Shown: positions 45,312-54,539 of the stretch, piece by piece | How positions within the stretch are numbered: position 1 is the first letter of the stretch | Layout: every line of letters starts with the position of its first letter | Source: Cytobacillus kochii | GTDB lineage: Bacteria; Bacillota; Bacilli; Bacillales; Cytobacillaceae | Direction of reading: 5' to 3' | Assembly (NCBI RefSeq): GCF_020171845.1 | Contig: NZ_JAIVAM010000005.1 | Span: 285,487-349,486 of the forward strand | DNA length: 64,000 nucleotides | Program-made: the position numbers and the translations under genes | The notes under the pieces: generated by a model | Databases searched by the model: none | What the model saw: only the letters and a program-made list of their open reading frames with translations | What the model was told of the DNA's origin: nothing

Positions 45312-45584
45312 TTAAGCTTGCACTTCCCGATATTCTGCTTTCTTCTTAAATAGAGCAGCGACAAAGGGACAAGCTGGGACAATTTTTTTGTTTTGACTTT
45401 TCACCTCTTGCACAACCGAATCCACTAGTTGTTCAGCAAGTCCAGTACCTCTCGCTTCTTCCTCTACATATGTATGTTCAATAACAATGGTGTGATCGTT
45501 TCTTTCCGAAAAAGTAACTTCTCCTTGTTCCTTCCCACTATCATCAATACCATAATGACGATTGCTAGCTTTTTTAATTTCCAC
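45312..45584 (-). CDS. Small GNAT-family N-acetyltransferase (YidJ-type)
   Basis: 90 residues from a GTG at 45584 with GGAGG 8 nt upstream. The minimal acetyltransferase fold of COG2388 is visible: GEVTFSERNDHTIVIEHTYVEEEARGTGLAEQLVDSVVQEVKSQNKKIVPACPFVAALFKK, read in parts across residues 20-80. The ARGTGLAEQL stretch is the acetyl-CoA pyrophosphate loop. Members are about 90-100 residues, so it is complete. The acetyl acceptor is unknown. Confidence 0.85.
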   Translation of the reverse strand: MEIKKASNRHYGIDDSGKEQGEVTFSERNDHTIVIEHTYVEEEARGTGLAEQLVDSVVQEVKSQNKKIVPACPFVAALFKKKAEYREVQA

Positions 45585-45832
45585 GCCTCACACCTCCTTC
45601 TTTTATATGATGGCCTTCATTATGCTTTTCTCAAACACGAACCGTACATGTTATAGGAGCAGCGTACCTTTTTAATTATAGTATGTACGAATGATTAATG
45701 GGATATGTATTTTTTACGCTTTGTATTTATCCTCTAAGTGACGGGCAAATCCTACTTGTTCGGCCTTCACCTTTGCTTTCTATGGAGGGGCCCTACATGG
45801 TCCCACCTGTTTATCCTGGTAGAACGATGGCT

Positions 45833-46279
45833 CTATTTTTTTGGAAATGATAAGTTACCATGATGATAATAGTAGGGTTCGCTTTCAATTGCCGTTACGG
45901 TATGTTGACGAAGTGCTTTTGACGTGAGTATTCTATGCTCATTTAACTCTTGTACCTGCGATGCAAAAATGGTTTGAGGCAGAGGACAATCTAAAGCATT
46001 TAACCACTGGCTATCTTTTTTAGCTTGTATAAGGTGCCAACATCCTTTGGGGATATTAACTACTTGGTTGGGGGAAATAGTGAACACCTTGATTTGATGT
46101 ACATCTGGTAAAACAAATGATACTTCTATTCGCCCCTGTACACAATATAAGAGCGAAGAAGCATTCAGGTGACATTGAATGGGTGTCACTTGACCCTTCT
46201 CTAAGGAGACAATCAATAAGATAATATTCTCACCATTACAAAACACCCTTCCCACTCCTTCAACATCAAATTGCTTCAT
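45833..46279 (-). CDS. Cupin-domain protein
   Basis: 148 residues with a small beta-barrel cupin pattern: GQVTPIQCHLNASSLLYCVQGRIEVSFV near 29-56 and the second motif SPNQVVNIPKGCWHLIQAKKDS near 69-90. One of the usual metal-ligand histidines of motif 1 is replaced (HLNASSLLY instead of HxHxxxxE), so metal binding is uncertain. The ATG lacks a strong binding site. No linked genes clarify its role. The gap 45585-45832 upstream of the GNAT gene holds nothing I recognise. Confidence 0.65.
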   Translation of the reverse strand: MKQFDVEGVGRVFCNGENIILLIVSLEKGQVTPIQCHLNASSLLYCVQGRIEVSFVLPDVHQIKVFTISPNQVVNIPKGCWHLIQAKKDSQWLNALDCPLPQTIFASQVQELNEHRILTSKALRQHTVTAIESEPYYYHHGNLSFPKK

Positions 46280-46437
46280 TATATGTAACCTAAATGGAAT
46301 AATGACGAATGATTTATCTTAAATAGTGAATAATAATTAAATCTTTATTTGAGCTAAGAATACCTTTCTAAGAGGATTCGTCCACCACCCTTCCCCCATT
46401 TCCTCCATACTGAAAAAAAACAATTCTTATTAACGCC

Positions 46438-46465
46438 TTGAATAATCGAAAATTCGAGATATAAT
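46438..46465 (+). promoter_or_regulatory. gnt operon promoter
   Basis: TTGAAT (46438-46443) and a perfect TATAAT (46460-46465) with 16-nt spacing. The -10 overlaps the first bases of the GntR operator. Confidence 0.75.
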
Positions 46466-46481
46466 ACTTGTATACAAGTAT
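46464..46481. promoter_or_regulatory. GntR operator
   Basis: ATACTTGTATACAAGTAT is an 18-bp perfect palindrome identical to the operator known for B. subtilis GntR. It starts at the end of the -10 hexamer, so bound repressor would block initiation until gluconate releases it. Confidence 0.92.
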
Positions 46482-46500
46482 ACTAAAATGAGAAGGTGTT

Positions 46501-47229
46501 ATGATGAACGAACCAATAGAATTTCTCTACCCTTCCAAATGGCTCACGAAAGCTTCGACAGGTGAGCGCGTTGTAAGTGAATTAAGGATGCAAATTCTCT
46601 CAGGACGTATTGAAAGCGGTACCATTCTTTCTGAAAATAAATTAGCTGCTGACTTTTCAGTAAGTCGATCACCAATAAGAGAAGCATTAAAAATTCTTTC
46701 TGCTGAAAATATTATTCGCCAAGAACGAATGGGTGCAGTCGTCATTGGTTTATCCGAAAAAGAAATAGAAGAAATATACGATGTGCGCATTCTTATTGAA
46801 ACGTTTATCTATCAACGACTTGTACGTTCAGATATTACAGACCTTGTAAAAGAACTCAATAAGATTTTAGAAATGATGAAAGTCTCTATTAAATATAATG
46901 ATGCGGATGAATTCTCACTTCAGGATTTACAATTTCATGAGACCATTATTCGAGCCGCTAATCACTCATATATATTAATGATCTGGAATAATTTAAAACC
47001 AGTCATGGAGGGGTTAATTCTATTATCCATGCGCAAGCGTTTTAAAGAAAACCAGCACGATTTCGAACGCATATTCACAAACCACGCACTCTATATTGAA
47101 GCGATTGAGAAAAAAGATAAAGCATTAATGATTCAATCTCTCCATCAAAATTTTGATGATGTGCAAGGAAGAGTTGAAGATATGTGGAAATCCCAAGAAA
47201 TTCTTGCAGAAGGGGGCGGAACAAAATGA
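46501..47229 (+). CDS. gntR: Gluconate operon repressor GntR
   Basis: 242 residues. N-terminal GntR-type winged helix at about 20-85 (RVVSELRMQILSGRIESGTILSENKLAADFSVSRSPIREALKIL, read in parts) and an all-helical FadR/FCD effector domain with the metal-binding DVRILIETF and LQFHETIIRAANH patterns. It represses the operon until gluconate binds. The operator lies about 20 nt upstream and the kinase start overlaps its stop by 4 nt (ATGA). Either of two adjacent ATGs (46501, 46504) may start translation. Confidence 0.93.
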   Translation: MMNEPIEFLYPSKWLTKASTGERVVSELRMQILSGRIESGTILSENKLAADFSVSRSPIREALKILSAENIIRQERMGAVVIGLSEKEIEEIYDVRILIETFIYQRLVRSDITDLVKELNKILEMMKVSIKYNDADEFSLQDLQFHETIIRAANHSYILMIWNNLKPVMEGLILLSMRKRFKENQHDFERIFTNHALYIEAIEKKDKALMIQSLHQNFDDVQGRVEDMWKSQEILAEGGGTK

Positions 47230-48773
47230 CAACCTATATGTTAGGTGTAGATATTGGAACAACCAGCACAAAGGCTGTTCTTTTTACAAAAGACGGGAAA
47301 GTCATTCAAAAAGAAAACATCGGCTACCCATTGCATACACCAGATATGTCTACAGCTGAGCAGGACCCTGAAGAAATCTATCAAGCGGTCAAGCAGGCGA
47401 TAACGAACATTATGAAAAAAAATAGAGAAATGATGCCAGCATTCATTTCCTTTAGTAGTGCCATGCATAGCTTAATTGCTATCGATGAGAATGATCAACC
47501 ATTGACTCCATGTATTACATGGGCCGATAACCGCAGTGAATCATGGGCACATAAAATTAAAGATGAATGGGGTGGCCATGAGATTTATAAACGTACAGGG
47601 ACCCCTATTCATCCAATGTCCCCATTGAGTAAAATAACATGGATTACAAATGAACGCCCAGAAATAGCCCAAAGAACGAAAAAATACATTGGCATAAAAG
47701 AGTATATATTCAAGAAGTTCTTTAACCAATATGTTGTTGATTATTCTATCGCATCAGCAATGGGAATGATGAATCTTACTGAATTAACATGGGACAAAGA
47801 AGCATTAAAGATAGCGGGCATTCGCGAGGACCAGCTATCCACCCTTGTTCCCACAACTCAGATATTCACACACTGTGACAGTGAGCTTGCCTTACAAATG
47901 GGACTTGATCCTCATATCCCTTTTGTTATCGGTGCAAGTGATGGTGTCCTCTCTAATCTCGGAGTCAATGCGATTGGCAAAGGGGAAATCGCCGTCACCA
48001 TCGGAACTAGTGGAGCCATTCGTACGATTATTGATCGTCCGCAAACAGATGAAAAAGGCCGGATTTTCTGTTATGCACTAACGGAAGATCACTGGGTCAT
48101 TGGTGGCCCTGTTAATAATGGTGGGATTGTCCTCCGTTGGATTCGTGACGAATTTGCCTCATCCGAGGTAGAGACTGCCAAACGTTTAGGACTCGATCCA
48201 TATGAAGTGTTAACGAAAATTGCTGAACGTGTGAGACCAGGTGCAAATGGACTTATTTTCCATCCTTTCCTTGCGGGTGAAAGAGCACCTGTATGGAATC
48301 CAGATGTTAGAGGCTCATTCTTTGGTTTAACCCTTTCACATAAAAAAGAACATATGATTCGCGCCGCATTAGAAGGTGTCATTTTCAACTTATACACTGT
48401 TTTCCTCGCACTTATGGAGTGTATGGACGAACCTGTTACGCGTATTCAAGCGACAGGCGGATTTGCCCGCTCTGCTGTTTGGCGCCAAATGATGGCGGAT
48501 ATTTTTGATTCTGAAGTGGTCGTACCTGAAAGCTATGAAAGTTCCTGCTTAGGGGCATGTATCCTTGGGTTATACGCTACAGGAGAGATTGAAAATTTTG
48601 CAGTAGCTTCTGACATGATCGGTAGCACACATAGACATACACCAGATGAAGATGCAGCTAATGCGTATCGTCAACTAATGCCTAGCTTTATCAACCTGAC
48701 AAGAGTATTAACAGAGGAATATACAAAAATCGCTAACTACCAAAGAGGCTTGATTAGAAAAGATAGCGAATAA
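47226..48773 (+). CDS. gntK: Gluconokinase
   Basis: 515 residues from the ATG at 47226, coupled to gntR. FGGY-family kinase: N-terminal phosphate loop LGVDIGTTSTKAVLF (about 5-19), ITWADNRS near 98-105, and the C-terminal ATP site TIGTSGAIR near 258-266 and RIQATGGFARSAVWRQMMAD near 416-435. It phosphorylates D-gluconate to 6-phosphogluconate, feeding the pentose phosphate pathway. The length and local order gntR-gntK-gntP match the Bacillus gluconate operon, which also contains gntZ; gntZ is absent here. Confidence 0.93.
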   Translation: MTTYMLGVDIGTTSTKAVLFTKDGKVIQKENIGYPLHTPDMSTAEQDPEEIYQAVKQAITNIMKKNREMMPAFISFSSAMHSLIAIDENDQPLTPCITWADNRSESWAHKIKDEWGGHEIYKRTGTPIHPMSPLSKITWITNERPEIAQRTKKYIGIKEYIFKKFFNQYVVDYSIASAMGMMNLTELTWDKEALKIAGIREDQLSTLVPTTQIFTHCDSELALQMGLDPHIPFVIGASDGVLSNLGVNAIGKGEIAVTIGTSGAIRTIIDRPQTDEKGRIFCYALTEDHWVIGGPVNNGGIVLRWIRDEFASSEVETAKRLGLDPYEVLTKIAERVRPGANGLIFHPFLAGERAPVWNPDVRGSFFGLTLSHKKEHMIRAALEGVIFNLYTVFLALMECMDEPVTRIQATGGFARSAVWRQMMADIFDSEVVVPESYESSCLGACILGLYATGEIENFAVASDMIGSTHRHTPDEDAANAYRQLMPSFINLTRVLTEEYTKIANYQRGLIRKDSE

Positions 48774-48788
48774 AAAGGAGAGAAAAAT

Positions 48789-50135
48789 ATGCCATTATTT
48801 ATTGTTGCTTTAGGTATTATCGCCCTATTGCTCCTTATTATGGGGCTTAAACTCAACACATTTGTCTCACTTATTATCGTTTCATTTGGTGTTGCCCTAG
48901 CTCTTGGCATGCCTGCATCAGAAATTGTTGGCACGATTGAAAGTGGTCTTGGTGGAACACTTGGACATATCGCCTTAATCTTTGGTCTAGGTGCTATGCT
49001 TGGTAAATTAATCGCTGATGCTGGCGGTGCACAAAGAATTGCAATGACCCTTGTCAATAAGTTTGGTGAGAAAAATATCCAATGGGCAGTTGTCGTATCA
49101 TCCTTTATTATCGGGATTGCCCTATTCTTTGAAGTAGGTCTTGTATTACTTATTCCCATCGTATTTGCGATTTCTAGAGAATTAAAAGTATCGATTCTTT
49201 ACCTCGGTATCCCAATGGCAGCAGCATTATCTGTTACACATGGTTTCTTACCACCTCACCCTGGTCCAACCGTCATTGCCGGGGAGTACGGTGCAAATAT
49301 CGGTGAAGTTCTATTATACGGGATGATTATTGCTATCCCAACAGTGATTATTGCTGGCCCAGTTTTCACTAAAATTGCGAAGAAAATCGTACCCAACTCT
49401 TTCACAAAGAGCGGAAATATTGCTTCTTTAGGTGAGCAAAAACAATTTAAACTTGAAGACACACCAGGGTTTGGTATCAGTGTATTTACAGCGATGTTAC
49501 CAGTGATCCTTATGTCAATTGCAACAATCGTTACTTTACTTCAAGAAACGATGGGCTTTAGCGATAGCATAATCATTATCGTGATTAAGTTCATTGGTGA
49601 TGCTTCAATCGCGATCTTGATCTCTCTACTTGTGGCCATTTACACAATGGGCATTGGCCGTAATATTCCAATTAAACAAGTAATGGACTCTTGCACAACA
49701 GCCATCACACAAATTGGAATGATGCTACTAATCATCGGTGGCGGTGGTGCTTTCAAGCAAGTATTGATTGACGGTGGGGTTGGTGATTATGTTGCCCAAT
49801 TATTCGAAGGCACGACCCTTTCACCTATCTTATTAGCCTGGACCATCGCAGCCATCTTGAGAATTTCTTTAGGTTCTGCGACAGTTGCAGCATTAACAAC
49901 AGCTGGACTTGTTATCCCTTTACTCGGTCAAACAGACGTTAACCTTGCTCTCGTTGTACTCGCAACAGGTGCAGGTAGCTTAATTGCATCCCACGTCAAT
50001 GATGCAGGTTTCTGGATGTTTAAAGAGTATTTTGGTTTATCAATGAAAGAAACGTTTGCTACATGGACTTTATTAGAAACCATCATTTCCATTTCAGGCT
50101 TAGTATTTACTTTATTATTAAGCTTGATTGTTTAA
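48789..50135 (+). CDS. gntP: Gluconate permease GntP
   Basis: 448 residues with about twelve helices. GntP motifs: [23 protein letters not shown] near 20-42, [20 protein letters not shown] near 66-85, [20 protein letters not shown] near 110-129, [20 protein letters not shown] near 154-173 and [21 protein letters not shown] near 394-414. It imports gluconate with protons. It starts 15 nt after gntK with AAAGGAG. Closing gene of the operon; a terminator follows. About the same length as, but clearly distinct from, the glycerate-cluster permease. Confidence 0.93.
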   Translation: MPLFIVALGIIALLLLIMGLKLNTFVSLIIVSFGVALALGMPASEIVGTIESGLGGTLGHIALIFGLGAMLGKLIADAGGAQRIAMTLVNKFGEKNIQWAVVVSSFIIGIALFFEVGLVLLIPIVFAISRELKVSILYLGIPMAAALSVTHGFLPPHPGPTVIAGEYGANIGEVLLYGMIIAIPTVIIAGPVFTKIAKKIVPNSFTKSGNIASLGEQKQFKLEDTPGFGISVFTAMLPVILMSIATIVTLLQETMGFSDSIIIIVIKFIGDASIAILISLLVAIYTMGIGRNIPIKQVMDSCTTAITQIGMMLLIIGGGGAFKQVLIDGGVGDYVAQLFEGTTLSPILLAWTIAAILRISLGSATVAALTTAGLVIPLLGQTDVNLALVVLATGAGSLIASHVNDAGFWMFKEYFGLSMKETFATWTLLETIISISGLVFTLLLSLIV

Positions 50136-50145
50136 GTGACAAAGA

Positions 50146-50195
50146 GCAAAAAGCCGGAAGAGTTACGATCCACTCACTCGGCTTTTTGCTTTTTA
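50146..50195 (+). terminator. Terminator of the gnt operon
   Basis: GCAAAAAGCCG and CGGCTTTTTGC make an 11-bp perfect stem around a 22-nt loop, followed by a T-rich run. Confidence 0.85.
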
Positions 50196-50370
50196 TTTCG
50201 GAGAGAAACGTTAACGTGTCAAAAAGCCGATCCGAAATTATAAAAGCTTGAATGGAATGGAAAAATGAAAAACAAAGTAACCCTAGGAATAGTGGCAGGA
50301 ACTGAAACTCCCTCCACCAAAAGAAACTTGCAAAGATGTGCACACAAAGTCACACTGGTTTTCGATACGA

Positions 50371-51000
50371 TTTTGTCCGGACATTTCCTGTTTGAGGGAC
50401 TTCCTTCCTTTTCTTTACTCGCTTTTGCGCGTATCTCCTATTTACGCGCACTTCTTTCCTTTTCTTTACTCACTTTTGCGCGTATTTCCTATTTACGCGC
50501 ACTTCCTTCCTTTTTTTCACTCACTTTTGCGCGTATTTCCTATTTGCGCGCACTTCCTTCCTTTTCTTCACTCACTTTTGCGCGTATTTACTGTTTACGC
50601 GCACTTTCTTCCTTTTCTTCACTCACTTTTGCGCGTATTTCCTATTTACGCGCACTTCCTTCCTTTTTTTCACTCACTTTTGCGCGTATCTCCTATTTAT
50701 GCGCACTTCCTTCCTTTTTTTCACTCACTTTTGCGCGTATTTCCTGTTTACGCGCACTTTCTTCCTTTTCTTCACTCACTTTTGCGCGTATTTCCTATTT
50801 GCGCGCACTTCCTTTTCTTCACTCACTTTTGCGCGTATTTCCTGTTTACGTGCACTTTCTTCCTTTTCCTTAATCACTTTTGCGCGTATCTCCTATTTAT
50901 GCGCACTTCCTTCCTTTTCCTTAATCACTTTTGCGCGTATCTCCTATTTATGCGCACTTCTTCCCTTTTCTCCCCCTACTTTTGCGCGATCATCCCACTT
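50371..51000. repeat. 51-bp tandem repeat array 2 (about 13 units)
   Basis: Head-to-tail units with the CTTTTGCGCG anchor at 50422, 50473, 50524, 50575, 50626, 50677, 50728, 50779, 50826, 50877, 50928 and 50979. All steps are 51 bp except one of 47 (a 4-bp deletion); a degenerate unit precedes at 50371 and the last is partial. Each unit has a perfect 8-bp inverted repeat, TGCGCGTA and TACGCGCA, with a 9-nt centre; CGCG cores are 17 bp apart. The first two 17-bp thirds of the unit agree at 13 of 17 positions. All plus frames are open, all minus frames contain stops. No spacers. Confidence 0.92.
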
Positions 51001-51084
51001 CATTTCCCACCAACCAATTCAATAAAAAGGTTCTGATTCAATGCATCAGACTCACTTAGACAGACACATTCATAAAATGCAACT

Positions 51085-51241
51085 AGAGGCTGGGACAAAT
51101 GGTTTTCAGCAAATGAAAAAAACGAACTAATATTTGAAACACTATTTTAGAGCTTCAGATTAGTTCGTTTTTTATTATTTTTCACGTGTTTAGTTTAGTT
51201 AAGAATTAGAAATGATAAATTTAGTTTGGTTCCAGCCTCTT
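51085..51241. repeat. Inverted-repeat intergenic element with internal hairpin
   Basis: A 157-bp element begins AGAGGCTGGGACAAA and ends TTTGGTTCCAGCCTCTT, so its ends are inverted repeats (AGAGGCTGG / CCAGCCTCT). Inside, AAAAAACGAACTAAT (51117-51131) and ATTAGTTCGTTTTTT (51159-51173) form a perfect 15-bp stem that can terminate transcription in both directions. GAGGCTGGGACA ends are familiar from short intergenic elements in several Bacillota. It lies just after metQ. Confidence 0.65.
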
Positions 51242-51261
51242 GGATCTAACACATTTCTATG

Positions 51262-52098
51262 TTATTCAAATGCCGGAATCGCCGTTTCATCATAATTTTC
51301 TTCTAAGAATTTTTTCACTTCAGGGCTTGTCATTGCTTCTGCAAGTTTTTGAATCGCTTCTGAATCTTTGTTATCTTCGCGAGCGACAAGTGTAATGGCA
51401 AAGTCATTATCAATACCTTCTGTTAGTAGTGCATCACTTTTTGGTGTTAAGCCCAGTGGTGCAGCATAAGCAGGAGTCATTACGACTGCATCAGCATCAT
51501 CATACATTCTCGCCAGCATTAATAAATCTACCTCTTCAAACTGATAGTTCTTTGGATTAGATGTGATGTCTGATTTCGTATAATATGGACCTGTTTTTTC
51601 TTTTAATTCAATCACATCATGTTGTGCTAGTAATGCGAGTGAACGGTCAATATTGGATACATCATTGGCAATGGCAATCGTTGCTCCTTCAGGTAAATCA
51701 GCTATTTCTTCAAAGTTCTTTGCATAAACACCATAATTGGCAAAATAAATCTCTTGTATTGCCACTAAATTCGCATCATTACTACGATTGTACTCTTCCA
51801 TATAAGGCACATGTTGAAAAAAGTTTGCATCTACTTCTTTTGCCGCTAAAGCTGTGTTGGGTTGCACATTATCACTTAGCACAACCATCTCTAGATGAAT
51901 GCCCTCTTCTTTCAGTTGTGGCGCTACTAACTCAAGAATCTCTGTCATCGGTGGAATAAGTGAAGCGACTTTTAGTGTTACCTCTTCTTTACTGTCACCA
52001 CCATTTGTTTGTTTATCATCTGCTTGATCTTCTGTTTCTTGACCACAAGCAGCAAGCATCAAAATACTTAGTATCATTAAAGCAAATAGTCTTTTCAT
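51262..52098 (-). CDS. metQ: Methionine ABC importer substrate-binding lipoprotein (NlpA family)
   Basis: 278 residues from the ATG at 52098 (AAGGAGG 6-7 nt upstream). Lipoprotein signal with lipobox MLAAC, C18 lipidated. The NlpA/MetQ domain shows TLKVASLIPPMTEILELVAPQLKEEGIHLEMVVLSD, NTALAAKEVDANFFQHVPYMEEYN and VAREDNKDSEAIQKLAEAMTSPEVKKFL, in parts. It delivers methionine or derivatives to MetNP. Last gene of the operon, 22 nt after metP. Other NlpA substrates cannot be excluded. Confidence 0.88.
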   Translation of the reverse strand: MKRLFALMILSILMLAACGQETEDQADDKQTNGGDSKEEVTLKVASLIPPMTEILELVAPQLKEEGIHLEMVVLSDNVQPNTALAAKEVDANFFQHVPYMEEYNRSNDANLVAIQEIYFANYGVYAKNFEEIADLPEGATIAIANDVSNIDRSLALLAQHDVIELKEKTGPYYTKSDITSNPKNYQFEEVDLLMLARMYDDADAVVMTPAYAAPLGLTPKSDALLTEGIDNDFAITLVAREDNKDSEAIQKLAEAMTSPEVKKFLEENYDETAIPAFE

Positions 52099-52120
52099 AT
52101 TGTCCTCCTTCAGTATGTAG

Positions 52121-52783
52121 TCATCTCTTATCAATCACTCTCGCAACAGTTGTCCCAATAAACTGGATGCACTGTACGAGAATGACCATAATAATGATCA
52201 TATATATCATTAAATCCGTCATAAATTGTTGATATCCATAGCGAATGGCGAAATCACCAATTCCTCCACCACCTACTACTCCCATAATAGTGGAATAGGA
52301 TATAAAACTAATAATTGAAGTAGTTAAGCCAAGGACTAGCCCTGAACGTGCTTCGACAAATAAAAATTTGAAGACAACTTCGACAACCGATGCGCCCATT
52401 GCCTTTGCTGCCTCTATTACGCCTCTAGGGACATCTAATAAAGACTGTTCTACAAGGCGAGAATAATGTGCGATAGCGATAATTGAAAGCGGTACAGTTG
52501 CTGCCGCTGTGCCTATCGCTGTCCCAATAATGAACCTTGTAAAAGGAATCAAGAATACGACTAATAATAAAAATGGAAAAGAACGAATCGTATTTACCAA
52601 TAAATTTAAAATCGAAAAAACAGCTCGACTTTCTAGTAAATTCTCTTTTCGACAAAGAAAAAGTAGTGTTCCAACAGGGAGTCCCACGATGACAGCGGCA
52701 AGAATGGACATCCCCACCATCGCAAAAGTCTCGCCAATCGCTTGCCAAATTTCCGCCTCATACCTTTGCAATACTTCAGGCAT
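52121..52783 (-). CDS. metP: Methionine ABC importer permease
   Basis: 220 residues, five helices. MetI/MetP marks: TFAMVGMSILAAVIVGLPVGTLLFL near 18-42, NLLVNTIRSFPFLLLVVFLIPFTRFIIGTAIGTAAATVPLSI near 60-101 in parts, the EAA loop IEAAKAMGASVVEVVFKFLFVEARSGLV, and SYSTIMGVVGGGGIGDFAIRYGYQQF. The start overlaps metN by 8 nt. Full length for the family. Confidence 0.9.
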   Translation of the reverse strand: MPEVLQRYEAEIWQAIGETFAMVGMSILAAVIVGLPVGTLLFLCRKENLLESRAVFSILNLLVNTIRSFPFLLLVVFLIPFTRFIIGTAIGTAAATVPLSIIAIAHYSRLVEQSLLDVPRGVIEAAKAMGASVVEVVFKFLFVEARSGLVLGLTTSIISFISYSTIMGVVGGGGIGDFAIRYGYQQFMTDLMIYMIIIMVILVQCIQFIGTTVARVIDKR

Positions 52784-53522
52784 CCCCGCTCACCTCACCT
52801 GTTAATTTTTCAATAAAATATTCAGGGGTGTGGTCCACATCAGGGATGCCTTTCGGTTCAAGCTCAATTGTCTTATAGACAGAGCCATCTGCCATAACCG
52901 ATACGCGGTGACAAATGCTTTGTATAACCTCCATCTCATGGCTAACTATGACAATCGTGACCCCTAATGTACGATTAATCTCCTCTAGCACAGCGAGAAT
53001 TTCCGCTGTTGTATGAGGGTCAAGTGAAGAGGTTGGTTCATCGCATAATAACACCTTAGGCTCGTTCGCAAGGGCTCTAGCAATCGCCACTCTTTGTTTT
53101 TGACCGCCACTTAAACTTTGTGGGTACTGCTTTTCCAAATGAGCAAGACCTACGAACCTTAAGCATTCCATCACTCTTTCTCTTCGTTGATGCTTTGGGT
53201 AGTTTGCTAGCTGAAGACAAACCTCGACATTATCATAAATAGTTAAATTCGCCACAAGATTAAAATGCTGAAAAATCATCCCCATTGATTTTCTCGCTTC
53301 TCTTAACTGTTTTGGTTTCATCGTCATCAAGTTTTTTCCATCAACAACGACTTCACCGCAATCGGGTACTTCAAGCAAGTTCATTAACCGTAGTAATGTC
53401 GATTTTCCCGCTCCACTTGCACCAATGATGCCGTAGATCTCGCCTCCATTTACTTCGATATCAACCGCTTTAATCGCTTCGTAATCAGCGAAGCGTTTAC
53501 TTATATCATGCATTTGAATCAA
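52776..53522 (-). CDS. metN: Methionine ABC importer ATPase
   Basis: 248 residues from a TTG at 53522, about 10 nt after GGGGG; the frame extends upstream without support. Walker A GASGAGKST, Q-loop MIFQHFNLVANLTIYDNV, signature [15 protein letters not shown], Walker B VLLCDEPTSSLDPHTTAEIL and H-switch TIVIVSHEMEV. It is shorter than classical MetN (about 340 residues) because the C-terminal ACT-like methionine-sensing domain is missing, leaving only about 25 residues after the catalytic core, so trans-inhibition by methionine is not expected. No S-box riboswitch precedes it. Confidence 0.87.
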   Translation of the reverse strand: MIQMHDISKRFADYEAIKAVDIEVNGGEIYGIIGASGAGKSTLLRLMNLLEVPDCGEVVVDGKNLMTMKPKQLREARKSMGMIFQHFNLVANLTIYDNVEVCLQLANYPKHQRRERVMECLRFVGLAHLEKQYPQSLSGGQKQRVAIARALANEPKVLLCDEPTSSLDPHTTAEILAVLEEINRTLGVTIVIVSHEMEVIQSICHRVSVMADGSVYKTIELEPKGIPDVDHTPEYFIEKLTGEVSGDA

Positions 53523-53564
53523 ATGAAATAAACCCCCTTTCCATTTATGAAAGGTAATCAATAA

Positions 53565-53610
53565 CGGATATATTATAGCTCAATCCCTCTACAATGTCAT
53601 TTTGACGGGC
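53565..53610 (-). promoter_or_regulatory. Promoter of metNPQ
   Basis: On the minus strand ATGACA and a perfect TATAAT are 17 nt apart, about 50 nt upstream of metN. The leader is too short for an S-box or T-box. Confidence 0.55.
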
Positions 53611-53661
53611 ATTTACAAACATTCTGTCTACTTATAATGATGGAATCTGAGTTAGAGACAA

Positions 53662-53697
53662 AAAAAATCCCCCGCCATTTATTTTGGTAGGAGATTC
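53662..53697 (-). terminator. Terminator after the short-chain dehydrogenase gene
   Basis: On the minus strand AATCTCCTACCA pairs with TGGCGGGGGATT (one mismatch, two G-T pairs), followed by T8. Confidence 0.7.
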
Positions 53698-53702
53698 TTG
53701 AG

Positions 53703-54452
53703 TTAATGTAATTTTATTGAACCACCATCAACAAGTATAGTTTGTCCAGTAATGTAGTTTGAATCTTCACTTGCTAAGAATACAGCTACTTTCCCGATAT
53801 CATTTTCAGAATCACCTAAACGGCGTAATGGAATCTTATTTACCATCGCATCATATGCTTCAGGCGCATGTTGTTTCCATTGTTCCACTCCTGGTGTTAA
53901 AGCAATTGGAGAAATCAAGTTAATATTAATATGATCAGGTCCCCATTCATTTGCTGTTACACGTGTGATGGCACGTATCGCTTCTTTCGCAGCAGCATAA
54001 GCTGTTTGTGTCACTTGTCCATCAATTCCCGCTCCTGAAGCAAAATTAATGACTTTTCCTTTATTTTTCTTTAACTCAGGATACGCCGCTTGCATAAAGC
54101 GAACCGTTGGATAAAAACCAGTGTTAAAAGAAAGGTCAAAATGCTCTTGAGTTGTTTCATTAAAGAGCACCTGTTTAGATACATGTGCATTATTTACGAG
54201 AATATCAAGTTTACCAAACTTCCTAACAACTTCTTCAACAATTTGCGTAATGTTTTCTTGTACTGTGATATCTTTGATAAACAGCATACCTTCTGTGTGA
54301 ACACGAATCTCTGCTAATGTCTCTTTCCCTTTTTCTTCATTCACATCAACAATGGCAACATGCGCGCCTTCTTTCGCCATCGCAAGCGCCATTCCTCTTC
54401 CGATTCCAGAAGCACTCCCAGTAATAATCGCAACCTTACCATTCAATTTCAT
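53703..54452 (-). CDS. Short-chain dehydrogenase/reductase
   Basis: 249 residues, classical SDR. Cofactor motif TGSASGIGRGMA (residues 11-22), NNAH in place of the usual NNAG near 87-90, catalytic Ser in INFASGAG, Tyr and Lys in YAAAKEA near 153-159, and the C-terminal LASEDSNYITGQTILVDGGS. FabG-like enzymes reduce 3-oxoacyl thioesters, while many paralogues act on sugars, steroids or small alcohols. There is no fatty-acid or catabolic gene nearby, so only the class is assigned. Monocistronic. Confidence 0.88.
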   Translation of the reverse strand: MKLNGKVAIITGSASGIGRGMALAMAKEGAHVAIVDVNEEKGKETLAEIRVHTEGMLFIKDITVQENITQIVEEVVRKFGKLDILVNNAHVSKQVLFNETTQEHFDLSFNTGFYPTVRFMQAAYPELKKNKGKVINFASGAGIDGQVTQTAYAAAKEAIRAITRVTANEWGPDHININLISPIALTPGVEQWKQHAPEAYDAMVNKIPLRRLGDSENDIGKVAVFLASEDSNYITGQTILVDGGSIKLH

Positions 54453-54539
54453 GAGAAAGACCCCTTTATTAAAATAATATATTTAGACATCTAAATACTT
54501 TATGAATAAATCATATCAGATTATATTAGGATCTGACAA

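Noticed and set aside
51181..51196. Second parS site around CACGTG
   Set aside because: Only the left half fits the consensus; the right half is TTTAG instead of AAACA.
53523..53700. S-box (SAM) riboswitch upstream of metNPQ
   Set aside because: Leader is too short between promoter and start, and the S-box core motifs are absent.
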